The notes below the pieces were generated by a model. That model ran no database searches and had not been told where the DNA came from. It saw nothing but the letters and a program-made list of their open reading frames with translations. A stretch of DNA of 33,789 nt from an uncultured Alphaproteobacteria bacterium (lineage in GTDB: Bacteria > Pseudomonadota > Alphaproteobacteria > RF32 > CAG-239), in assembly GCA_944391725.1 (NCBI GenBank), contig CALXUQ010000016.1, positions 1 to 33,789 on the forward strand, given 5' to 3'. Positions 22,234-29,719 of this stretch are shown piece after piece. The translations under genes and the position numbers were made by a program. Within the stretch, counting starts at the first letter, position 1, and the number at the start of each line of letters is the position of its first letter.

Positions 22234-23661
22234 TTAGAAGAACAAATCGCGTTTTCCGGCTTTTACCTGTTCCAATCGTTCCAAAAGGGTTGCTTTTTGC
22301 GGATTGTCGTCCGGAATTTGCTTAATTTCGCGCTCAATGGCGGCCATACCTTTTTGTTTGGTATCAGGTGAGGCATAGTCCAAAAGATATTCGGTGAGTG
22401 TCAAAATTGCATTAGGAGTGCAAAAACGTTTCACAAACCCCGGTTTGGCAAATTCCATAAAGTGCTCACCGGTCCGTCCGAGTCGATAACAACCGGTGCA
22501 GAAAGACGGTAAGAAATCTGCTTCACACAGCTCGCCGATAACCTGATCCAAACTGCGGTTGTCACTTAATACAAATTGGCTCTTTTTGTCGCTGGAAACT
22601 TCATCTTCCTGGGCATAAGCTCCCACTCCGATGTCAGAACCGGCATCAATCTGACTGATACCATATCCGATTGCCTCGTTGCGAAGTTTAACCGGCTCGC
22701 GAGCCGTTAAAATCATTCCGGTATAAGGCACGGCCAACCGAATAACCGCAATCATCTTCATAAAGTCTTCATCTGAGGTCTGATAAGGCGGATGGTTGGC
22801 ATAATCGGTACCGATTGCCGGTTCGATTCGAGGGAAGGAGATGGTGTGCGGACCGACCCCGAATTTTTCTTCCAGATGAATGGTATGATAAAGCATGGAC
22901 AGTGCTTCAAACTTGTGATTATAAAGCCCGATAAGCGCCCCCATACCCACATCATCAATACCGGCTTCCATTGCCCGGTCAAAGGCAAACAAACGCCAGA
23001 GATAGTTAGCTTTGAGCCCTGAGGGGTGCACTGCACGATAAGTTTCTTGATGATAAGTTTCCTGAAAGACTTGGAATGTGCCGATACCCGCCGATTTAAT
23101 TTTGCGAAAACCCTCCACATCAAACGGAGCCGCATTAATGTTTACTCGGCGGATTTCCCCATTACCCGATTTTGTACCATAAACGGTGCGCACCGTGTCA
23201 TAGATAAAATCGGCATCATATTTTGGGTGTTCGCCATATACCAAAATCAGGCGCTTATGACCGCGATTTTCTAGTGTGGTCACTTCTTTTTCAAGTTCCT
23301 TCATGGTAAGGGTTTTGCGTACCACATCAAGGTTAGATTTCCGAAACCCGCAATAAGTGCAGTTGTTGATACAGTCATTACCGACATAAAGTGGGGCAAA
23401 CAACACGATTCGGTTGCCATAAATACGCTTTTTTAGAGTGCGTGCTCCTTCTTTAATTTCTTCCACGATTTCAGGGTCATCGGCATTGAGAAGTGTCGCC
23501 ATCTCATCGGGGTTGAGGCGATTCTTGTCCAGCGACTTAGCAATAATCTCGCGCACTTTTTTAATGTCGGTAGTTTTTTTGCTTAACAGTTCTTGAATTT
23601 CGGCTTCCGGAATAAACGATTCCAAGCCTTCCACATCTAGTTTTGGCAGTCCGCTGCTCAT
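22234..23661 (-). CDS. hydG: [FeFe]-hydrogenase maturase HydG (tyrosine lyase)
   Basis: 475 aa radical SAM enzyme. It cleaves tyrosine and supplies CO and CN ligands on iron for the hydrogenase H-cluster. The radical SAM cluster motif CX3CX2C is at C97, C101 and C104 (CINNCTYCGF). The C-terminal auxiliary-cluster motif CX2CX22C is present (CTGCYRLGRTGEHF... to FC, about 387-413), which separates HydG from ThiH and HydE. The length matches HydG. It is second in an operon with hydF, 4 nt apart. HydE and the hydrogenase itself are not in this window. Confidence 0.96.
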   Translation of the reverse strand: MSSGLPKLDVEGLESFIPEAEIQELLSKKTTDIKKVREIIAKSLDKNRLNPDEMATLLNADDPEIVEEIKEGARTLKKRIYGNRIVLFAPLYVGNDCINNCTYCGFRKSNLDVVRKTLTMKELEKEVTTLENRGHKRLILVYGEHPKYDADFIYDTVRTVYGTKSGNGEIRRVNINAAPFDVEGFRKIKSAGIGTFQVFQETYHQETYRAVHPSGLKANYLWRLFAFDRAMEAGIDDVGMGALIGLYNHKFEALSMLYHTIHLEEKFGVGPHTISFPRIEPAIGTDYANHPPYQTSDEDFMKMIAVIRLAVPYTGMILTAREPVKLRNEAIGYGISQIDAGSDIGVGAYAQEDEVSSDKKSQFVLSDNRSLDQVIGELCEADFLPSFCTGCYRLGRTGEHFMEFAKPGFVKRFCTPNAILTLTEYLLDYASPDTKQKGMAAIEREIKQIPDDNPQKATLLERLEQVKAGKRDLFF

Positions 23662-23665
23662 ATTA

Positions 23666-24877
23666 TTATCCTTTCTTTGTGTTCTTATAAACTTTCAATG
23701 CCTCGGGGAAAGGCTCCAAGATTCTTTCTAACACCCCTTTGAGTTCCGAAATACAAATTCCGTAATTGGTAATCGGCACATTGAGAGCTTGACACTTGCT
23801 GATACGCGCCAAAATTTCTCTGCGTCCAAACATACACCCGCCGCACTGAATAACCAGTTTATATTGCGCTAAATCTGTCGGAAAATCACGTCCGGCCGCA
23901 AAATCAATTTGGAGATTTTTGCCGGTTTTCGCCTTGAGCCAACGCGGAATTTTGACCTTGCCGATATCATCTTCAATAGCATGATGAGTGCAGGCCTCGG
24001 CAATCAGCACTTTGTCACCATCGCTAAGGCGAGATATTGCGGCTGCTCCGGCCGTTAAAACGGTCATATCGCCTTTAAGGCGTGCAAACAAAGTTGATAA
24101 GGTCGTGCATTTAACACCTTGAGGAGTTTCTTGCACCATCTTATCCACCACTTGAGAGTCGCATACTACCAAATCAGGTTGTTTTTTAAGATTTTGCAAA
24201 GCAGATGCATAAGCGTTTTCTTTCACAATCACCACGGTTTGATCAGCATCCAAGGCATCGCGAATACTTTGCACTTGGGGCATAATCAACCGCCCTTTGG
24301 GTGCTTCATAATCAATCGGCACAATCATCACCACAATACCGTCTTTGGGGACCAAATCACCCAAAATCGGCGGTGTCTTGATAAATTCCTCGGGGCAAAT
24401 TTCAAGCAATTTGCTTTTAAGCTCATTAAGCACCCGATCTCGGGAAGAAAGATCAAGCGAGTTGACGGAGATTGCATCGGTTTCAATCGGATATTCATCG
24501 GCTTTGGTATAGATTTTGATAAGCGGGATTTTTCTTTTCTCCACCTCATCAATCACTTGTTGTTCTTCGGGCTGGAGAGTATCTCCGTTGAGCAACAAAA
24601 CAATAACATCTGCCCGATCAAAAATTTGGCGAGTTTTAGCCAGCCTTTTTTCGGCCAAGATTGTCGTATCACCTAGCCCGGGAGTATCCAGCCACGTAAT
24701 TGGTCCGATTGGGAGCAGTTCTTGGTTTTTTTCGACCACATCTGTAGTTGTTCCGGGTTCACCGGAAGTCACAGCCACACTTTGCCCGCACACCAGGTTC
24801 AAAAAGCTTGATTTGCCAGCATTAACCCGGCCCATGAGAGCAACTTGCAACCGCATGGATTTTGGAGTTGTATTCAT
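23666..24877 (-). CDS. hydF: [FeFe]-hydrogenase maturation GTPase HydF
   Basis: 403 aa. It acts as the scaffold on which the two-iron subcluster is assembled and delivered to apo-hydrogenase. The N-terminal GTPase domain has P-loop GRVNAGKSS (16-24), the switch II motif LDTPGLGD, and TKAD. A middle dimerisation domain and a C-terminal cluster-binding domain follow, with CTHH (about 296) and QCGGC (about 345), which fits the CxH...HCxxC-type ligand pattern with Gln in place of the His before the CxxC pair. GAGG lies 10 nt before the ATG; Met8 is an alternative start. A short palindrome (24913-24925) lies in its promoter region. Confidence 0.95.
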   Translation of the reverse strand: MNTTPKSMRLQVALMGRVNAGKSSFLNLVCGQSVAVTSGEPGTTTDVVEKNQELLPIGPITWLDTPGLGDTTILAEKRLAKTRQIFDRADVIVLLLNGDTLQPEEQQVIDEVEKRKIPLIKIYTKADEYPIETDAISVNSLDLSSRDRVLNELKSKLLEICPEEFIKTPPILGDLVPKDGIVVMIVPIDYEAPKGRLIMPQVQSIRDALDADQTVVIVKENAYASALQNLKKQPDLVVCDSQVVDKMVQETPQGVKCTTLSTLFARLKGDMTVLTAGAAAISRLSDGDKVLIAEACTHHAIEDDIGKVKIPRWLKAKTGKNLQIDFAAGRDFPTDLAQYKLVIQCGGCMFGRREILARISKCQALNVPITNYGICISELKGVLERILEPFPEALKVYKNTKKG

Positions 24878-24901
24878 TTGATTATTACCTCATCTTTGGA
24901 A

Positions 24902-24925
24902 AATATACTCCCATTGCAAGGCAAT
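24902..24925 (-). promoter_or_regulatory. Candidate hydF promoter region with ATTGC-N3-GCAAT palindrome
   Basis: A minus-strand TATATT box (24907-24902) lies about 25 nt before the hydF start. Five nt upstream of it on that strand is the perfect palindrome ATTGC-N3-GCAAT (24913-24925), where a repressor or activator could overlap the promoter. It does not match the FNR consensus TTGAT-N4-ATCAA. Confidence 0.35.
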
Positions 24926-24969
24926 CAGTCACACCAAATTAATTTTATCCCCAAAAAAGTATGGTCTAC

Positions 24970-26199
24970 CTAGCATCCATTAGCTGAGTTTCGAGATAAA
25001 CATGAATGATAATTATTATCTGCAGCCATTCCGCATCCTCCAGCAATTTGTTCTGGGCTACATCCACTTAATGTGTTTTGTTTTATTGCATTACAGTCTT
25101 CACATTTGCATTTCACGCACACCGACTTACAGCAGCTAGTTGCTGTTGAATAAGAAGCACATCCAGCAAAACAACTTCTGCCTTTTTGGCAGCTGGCATT
25201 AGCGCAAGGGTCTGATTTACAAGAGGTACAAATACTTGAGCACTGGCTGTCATAAGAGGCGCACCCAAAATTGCAGCTTTTGCTGGTTTTTCCCGCACAA
25301 GGATCGCTAGCTTTGTTTTCACAGGTATAACGAGTAGTGCCAGAGCAATCTTTACAAGAGGATTTCTGAGTTTGATTGGATCCGCATTTGGAAGTCTGTC
25401 CAGTACACGAAGCGCTACCGCCACTTACACAAGAATTCGAGTTGCTAGAGTTAGATGAACTGCTAGAGTTAGATGAACTGCTAGAGTTAGATGAACTGCT
25501 AGAATTAGATGAACTGCTAGAGTTTGATGAACTGCTAGAGTTTGATGAACTGCTAGAGTTAGATGAACTACTTGAGTTTGATGAAGAACCGCTTGACGAC
25601 GGCTCAGGATCTGGCTCTGGGTCTGGGCAAGAAGAACAGCAAGTTCTATATCCGCCGCAACCATCGCTACAAGTGTATGTACCACAAGAGCAACCATATT
25701 CATCAGAAGCCGGATAACAGCAAGGTTGGTATGGATAATAACACGTATCACCACATCCATTATAGGTTGAACCGCCGCAACCGCCTGGGTTAGATTTGGA
25801 AGTTCCACTTGGACAAGAACCATCACAGCAGGCGATATACAACCCATCACAAGATGCATAACCGTCCTTTTTTACTCTTTCATCACCACGATATGGTGAT
25901 ACGCATTTATATTGGTAATGAGCCGGACAATAGCACTCCGAGATATAGCGGTCGTCATGAGCGCAATATTCATCAAAAACTTTAGGCATAGGACAGCTAT
26001 CTGCTTTGTGGTAAAGTTTGTTTCCAAACTGATCCACCGCCTCAATACACAAAGGCTCATCACGATTAAAATTGCCTTCGTTGTTTTCAAAATTAAGCCC
26101 TGTATTTTGCCAGTCAGGTAAAAATGTGGTTGCCGCTTGAGCGTTACTGATGCAGCTAACGACCAGAGTTGAAACTAATAAGATGTACTTAAAATTCAT
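24970..26199 (-). CDS. Secreted Cys-rich protein with (SSSSSN)n linker, paralog 2
   Basis: 409 aa with a signal peptide (MNFKYILLVSTLVVSCISNA, cleavage near AQA). The N-terminal domain is nearly the same as in the 14816-16087 protein: ATTFLPDWQN, CPMPKVFDEYCAHDDRYISE, GGCGGSTYNGCGDTCYYPYQ and the Cys spacing all match. The linker differs in its unit (SSSSSN, 18 nt). After the linker the SCVSGG...CTGQTSKCGSNQTQKSSC block is shared again, then the C-terminal ends diverge (here PCANASCQKGRSCFAGCA and CKCEDCNAIKQNTLSGC). Probably an extracellular disulfide-rich protein. No terminator follows. Paralog by descent; function unknown. Confidence 0.85.
   Translation of the reverse strand: MNFKYILLVSTLVVSCISNAQAATTFLPDWQNTGLNFENNEGNFNRDEPLCIEAVDQFGNKLYHKADSCPMPKVFDEYCAHDDRYISECYCPAHYQYKCVSPYRGDERVKKDGYASCDGLYIACCDGSCPSGTSKSNPGGCGGSTYNGCGDTCYYPYQPCCYPASDEYGCSCGTYTCSDGCGGYRTCCSSCPDPEPDPEPSSSGSSSNSSSSSNSSSSSNSSSSSNSSSSSNSSSSSNSSSSSNSSSSSNSSNSNSCVSGGSASCTGQTSKCGSNQTQKSSCKDCSGTTRYTCENKASDPCAGKTSKSCNFGCASYDSQCSSICTSCKSDPCANASCQKGRSCFAGCASYSTATSCCKSVCVKCKCEDCNAIKQNTLSGCSPEQIAGGCGMAADNNYHSCLSRNSANGC
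25445..25588. repeat. 18-base tandem repeat tract coding for (Ser5-Asn)n
   Basis: About eight consecutive 18-nt units of the form CTAGAGTTAGATGAACTG (plus strand), with a few substitutions in the later copies. Units 1-3 are identical, which suggests recent slippage or unequal exchange. The unit length and codons differ from the 9-nt tract of paralog 1. Confidence 0.92.
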
Positions 26200-26223
26200 G
26201 TTTTTTTACCCCATAATGATACC

Positions 26224-26244
26224 GCTAATACATTATATATTAGC
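26224..26244. repeat. Inverted repeat upstream of Cys-rich paralog 2
   Basis: GCTAATA (26224-26230) and TATTAGC (26238-26244) are exact inverted arms with a 7-nt spacer, 25 nt ahead of the paralog 2 start codon. AT-rich and without a T-tract, so more likely an operator than a terminator. Confidence 0.4.
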
Positions 26245-26278
26245 ATTATTTCGTATAAAAATAAATAAAATTAATTAA

Positions 26279-27046
26279 TTAGTGCTTAATTTCACAAATT
26301 TTTAATATTACTTTATTAGCAATTGTGAGGCCAAAAATTGCCGTAATTGTAGGTAGTGAACCAAGTGTGTTGCGCACTCTTCCCTGACGTCCTGCGCTTA
26401 CTTCTGTATTAAGACTATCCTCGTCCAAAAATATGGCATTTTCAGGTAATTGAATTTGTTCATCAGAATAAACACATTCAATTTTAGAGATATCAATTCC
26501 TCGCTTTCTGAGGCGCTTGCGAATAAATTTTGATAGGTTACAATTTTTTGTTTGACTAAGTTTTCCGGTCTTAATTGCTGCCGGATTAGTCTTAAGAGCC
26601 GCCCCCATAGATGAAATAAACGGAATTTGACGTTTGTAAAGCTCTTCCATTAAACAACATTTGGGGTTAAGTGCATCAATCGCATCAATAACCATATCGG
26701 CCGGATGAGCAAGCAGTTCAGCAATGGTGTCGCTGTTTACAAACAAGGAGATGGTTTCTACCTTGCAGTTAGGGTTAATCTCAAGCACGCGTTTTTTTGC
26801 CGCCTCAATTTTGGGCTGACCGAGCGTGGAGGAGAGAGCTAAAATTTGCCGATTGATGTTAGTTTCTTCAACCACGTCAAAATCCACCAAAATCAGATGC
26901 CCAATGCCCGAGCGCGCCAAAGCTTCCAAAGCATAACCTCCGACTGCACCTAATCCCACAATCATCACCGTTGCGGCTTGGAGCTTGTCCATAGCCTCTA
27001 CGCCTAAAAGAGCCTGCGTGCGTATCAATCTTTTGTTTTCACTCAT
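26279..27046 (-). CDS. tcdA: tRNA threonylcarbamoyladenosine dehydratase (TcdA/CsdL type)
   Basis: 255 aa E1-like (ThiF/HesA fold) enzyme. TcdA uses ATP to cyclise t6A to ct6A at position 37 of tRNAs that read ANN codons. The nucleotide-binding glycine loop GLGAVGGYALEALARSGIG (about 31-49) is followed by LVDFDVVEETNINRQ, the E1 signature with Asp and Arg contacts, and VIDAIDAL. The overall layout matches TcdA better than MoeB or ThiF, which carry zinc-binding CxxC pairs that are not seen here. The start ATG overlaps the tatD stop (ATGA). Confidence 0.87.
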   Translation of the reverse strand: MSENKRLIRTQALLGVEAMDKLQAATVMIVGLGAVGGYALEALARSGIGHLILVDFDVVEETNINRQILALSSTLGQPKIEAAKKRVLEINPNCKVETISLFVNSDTIAELLAHPADMVIDAIDALNPKCCLMEELYKRQIPFISSMGAALKTNPAAIKTGKLSQTKNCNLSKFIRKRLRKRGIDISKIECVYSDEQIQLPENAIFLDEDSLNTEVSAGRQGRVRNTLGSLPTITAIFGLTIANKVILKICEIKH

Positions 27047-27795
27047 TTTATCAGTCCTGCAATTTTAAGAGAGTTTTGATATACCTGTGCGGCCAATGTT
27101 TCTAAATCAACACCGCGTATTTTAGCAATCTCGGCCGCAATTTCGGGTAGATATCGGGGCAGATTTGGCTGCCCTTTGACAGGCGACATATAGGGAGCAT
27201 CGGTCTCAAACAAGATTCTATCTGCCGGAACATAACGCAAAATTTGTTGTGCGTCCCGATTCTTAAAAATAGCAAATCCAAAAGCCGCATATCCGCCATG
27301 GTTGAGTAGTTTTTTGAGCATATCCATACGCCCGCCGAAAGCATGAAACACACTTCGCTCCGGAAGAAACTTCCAAAAATCCTCCAGCCATTCGGCCGCT
27401 TTTACGGCATGAATAAGCAAACTGCGTTGATATTTTCGTGCCAGTTCCAACTGTATACTAAATATTTCTCTCTGGGGAGCAAATTCCGGATTCTTAATTC
27501 TATCCAAGCCACATTCTCCGACCAAGGCCTGAGGGTTTTGCAACAGCAAATTCTCCAATCGTTTTCCCCACCCATCGCATATTTGCCCAATGTACCAAGG
27601 GTGAATGCCAAGAGCCGGAATAATTTGGTGAGGATAGCTTTGAGCCAGTTTAAGTACATCTGTCCACTGACCTTCCGTGGAGCTGACCGCAATAAATTTA
27701 TCCACGCCGCAAGCCTCGGCCGCTTGGATAATCTCCGTTGTATTGTTTGCATTATAATCTTGCAAATGAATATGGCTGTCCATAAACTGTATCAT
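27043..27795 (-). CDS. tatD: TatD family metal-dependent DNase
   Basis: 250 aa from ATG 27795, preceded by AAAGGTAG; an upstream in-frame extension of 37 codons lacks family features. TatD proteins are metal-dependent hydrolases with 3'-5' exonuclease activity. Metal-site residues are visible: HIH in MDSHIHLQD at the start, Glu in GECGLDRI, His in LLIHAVKA, FHAFGG and Asp in FETDAPY. The length is close to E. coli TatD. Translation is coupled to tcdA. The start lies only 39 nt from the divergent alr start. Confidence 0.93.
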   Translation of the reverse strand: MIQFMDSHIHLQDYNANNTTEIIQAAEACGVDKFIAVSSTEGQWTDVLKLAQSYPHQIIPALGIHPWYIGQICDGWGKRLENLLLQNPQALVGECGLDRIKNPEFAPQREIFSIQLELARKYQRSLLIHAVKAAEWLEDFWKFLPERSVFHAFGGRMDMLKKLLNHGGYAAFGFAIFKNRDAQQILRYVPADRILFETDAPYMSPVKGQPNLPRYLPEIAAEIAKIRGVDLETLAAQVYQNSLKIAGLIK

Positions 27796-27834
27796 AAAAA
27801 AACTACCTTTGTTATTGTTGGAGCATAATGAACA

Positions 27835-28923
27835 ATGAGCATTTTGACAAGACCTGTTTTTGAAATCAATCTTCCGGCTGTGCTGCAAAATTATCAAGAA
27901 CTGCAAAAATTAGCCCCCCATTCGATAGCCGCTGCCGTGGTCAAAGATGATGCCTATGGCTTGGGAGCGGCCAAAATTGCCGACTACTTGTACCGCCATG
28001 CTTCGTGCCGTCACTTTTTTGTTGCTCATGGGGTAGAAGGCGCCAAAGTCCGCGCCGTTGCTCCCGAGGCCGCAATTTATGTTCTGCAAGGTATGGGTGA
28101 AGACAGTTTGCCCTTGTTTGAACAGCATAAGCTAACGCCGGTTATCAGCTGCTTGGAACAGTTCAGATATTGGCAAAATCATCCAATTGCGGGTATCAAG
28201 CCGGTTATCCATATTGAAACCGGCCTCAATCGCTTGGGCTTCCGCGAAAATGATATTAAAGAATTGAGTGCCGAAGAAAGAGGTGGTTTTTCTCTTGTTA
28301 TGTCGCACTTGGCTTGTGCTGATGAGAAAGGACATTTTATGAATGCGCACCAGCTGTCGGAGTTTCAAAGATTGCGGAATAGATATTTTCCGGGGCTGCC
28401 GGGCTCGCTTTCTGCCTCTGACGGTGTGTTCTTGGGGGAAGAATTCCAGTTTGATATGGTTCGCTTAGGGGCAGCCATGTATGGTATTAATACGGCGCCC
28501 TATCGCCAAAATATCATGAAACCGGTGGTCAAACTCACTGCGCCGGTTTTACAGTTGGCCGATTTGCCGGAAGGAGATTTTGTCGGCTATTCTGCCACCT
28601 ATCGCGCCAATTCTCCCCGTCGCCTGGCGATTGTATCAATTGGCTATGGCGATGGCCTGCCTCGTTCACTGTCTAACGTCGGCAAAGTCTATTTTGCCAA
28701 AGACGGTTACCGTGGAGAAGGGCGGGTTTTAGGCCGTGTTTCGATGGATAATTTGATTGTTGATGTCACCGATGTCAAACCTATAGAAGTTGGCAATATG
28801 GCGATTCTTTTAGATGAAAAATATACCCTTGATGACATGGGGCGCGATGCCGGCACCATTGCTTATGAAGTTGTTTCGCGCTTGGGTAAAAATCCGCGTT
28901 TTGAGCGCCGATATAAGGAATAA
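27835..28923 (+). CDS. alr: Alanine racemase
   Basis: 362 aa PLP enzyme that converts L-alanine to D-alanine for peptidoglycan. The PLP lysine is K37 in AAVVKDDAYGLG, and the opposite catalytic tyrosine lies near residue 250 in VGYSATYRA. RLGAAMYGIN and SIGYGDGLPR are also family blocks. The length is typical. It is divergent from tatD over 39 nt, so promoters of both genes must overlap each other's 5' ends. The stop lies 1 nt from the stop of the convergent Cys-rich gene, with no terminator visible. Confidence 0.95.
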   Translation: MSILTRPVFEINLPAVLQNYQELQKLAPHSIAAAVVKDDAYGLGAAKIADYLYRHASCRHFFVAHGVEGAKVRAVAPEAAIYVLQGMGEDSLPLFEQHKLTPVISCLEQFRYWQNHPIAGIKPVIHIETGLNRLGFRENDIKELSAEERGGFSLVMSHLACADEKGHFMNAHQLSEFQRLRNRYFPGLPGSLSASDGVFLGEEFQFDMVRLGAAMYGINTAPYRQNIMKPVVKLTAPVLQLADLPEGDFVGYSATYRANSPRRLAIVSIGYGDGLPRSLSNVGKVYFAKDGYRGEGRVLGRVSMDNLIVDVTDVKPIEVGNMAILLDEKYTLDDMGRDAGTIAYEVVSRLGKNPRFERRYKE

Positions 28924-28924
28924 C

Positions 28925-29602
28925 CTATTTTTCGACGCACACCCCGCCCGAGCACTTGAACCCGTCTTTACAAGCCGGACAACACTCGTCTTTACCAATG
29001 CAAAAGCCCAAGCATTCTTTTTGTCCGGTCGGACAACCGCATTGACAGCATCTCCGCCCGAGCTGACTGCTTACTCCCTGATATGGAATGCATTTTTGCC
29101 CTTTCGGACACAGATTTTCCGGCACACCTTTGGTACACTTATCATGGCACACATAGCAAGTTTCGCCGCATCCATTATAGTCGCGCTCACTATGGATTTC
29201 TTCCAACCCTTGCTCTTCACAACTCATGAGAGTTGCATAAGGATTTTTGCAAATCAGATTACAGCATTTAGCGTACTTCCCGTCACATTTAGGCCCCACA
29301 CCGCGCAAGCCGTCTGTCTCCAAACATTCTAACTTATATTCTGGACGGCAGATACATTTGCTCACATAGCTGGCATCGGCGCGGCACACACTTTCGGGCA
29401 TATAAGGATCCGCGCAAGTCAGCAGTTTGTATCCAAAACCGGTGCAATATTCTTTGCGCTGTTCCAAAGACATTGCTTTAAGTTTATAATCCGGCAGCCC
29501 CACATTGGCCGCATCTACTGCAAAGGTAATATCGGCTTTGGCCATCGCCGCATAACACGAAAGCCCCAAGCCCAATATTAATGATAGGATACATTTTTTC
29601 AT
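28925..29602 (-). CDS. Secreted Cys-rich protein, distant third family member
   Basis: 225 aa from ATG 29602, which starts a signal peptide (MKKCILSLILGLGLSCYAAM, cleavage near AKA) and has GTAAGA ahead of it; an earlier ATG at 29647 adds 15 non-signal residues. Cysteines are spread along the whole mature chain. The blocks YVSKCICRPEYKLEC, CDGKYAKCC and YNGCGETCYVC echo YISECYCPAIYQYIC, CDGKYIACC and NGCGDTCYY of the other two Cys-rich proteins, so it is probably a remote relative without the Ser/Asn linker. The C-terminal half (CPKGQKCIPYQG, CPTGQKECLGFC, CSGGVCVEK) resembles small knotted Cys repeats. Function unknown. Confidence 0.8.
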   Translation of the reverse strand: MKKCILSLILGLGLSCYAAMAKADITFAVDAANVGLPDYKLKAMSLEQRKEYCTGFGYKLLTCADPYMPESVCRADASYVSKCICRPEYKLECLETDGLRGVGPKCDGKYAKCCNLICKNPYATLMSCEEQGLEEIHSERDYNGCGETCYVCHDKCTKGVPENLCPKGQKCIPYQGVSSQLGRRCCQCGCPTGQKECLGFCIGKDECCPACKDGFKCSGGVCVEK

Positions 29603-29676
29603 ATTCTTACTTTCCAAGCCACATAGCGATATTTTAATAAACTGCATTCAAAATTCAAGTTTTTTTATAATATCAA

Positions 29677-29706
29677 AAAAACTCCGGTCGCAAAACCGGA
29701 GTTTTT
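29677..29706 (-). terminator. Intrinsic terminator of accB-accC
   Basis: ACTCCGGT (29681-29688) pairs with ACCGGAGT (29695-29702), extended by flanking A/T pairs, and is followed on the minus strand by T residues. It lies 14 nt past the accC stop. Confidence 0.9.
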
Positions 29707-29719
29707 ATTTTCATCGCAG

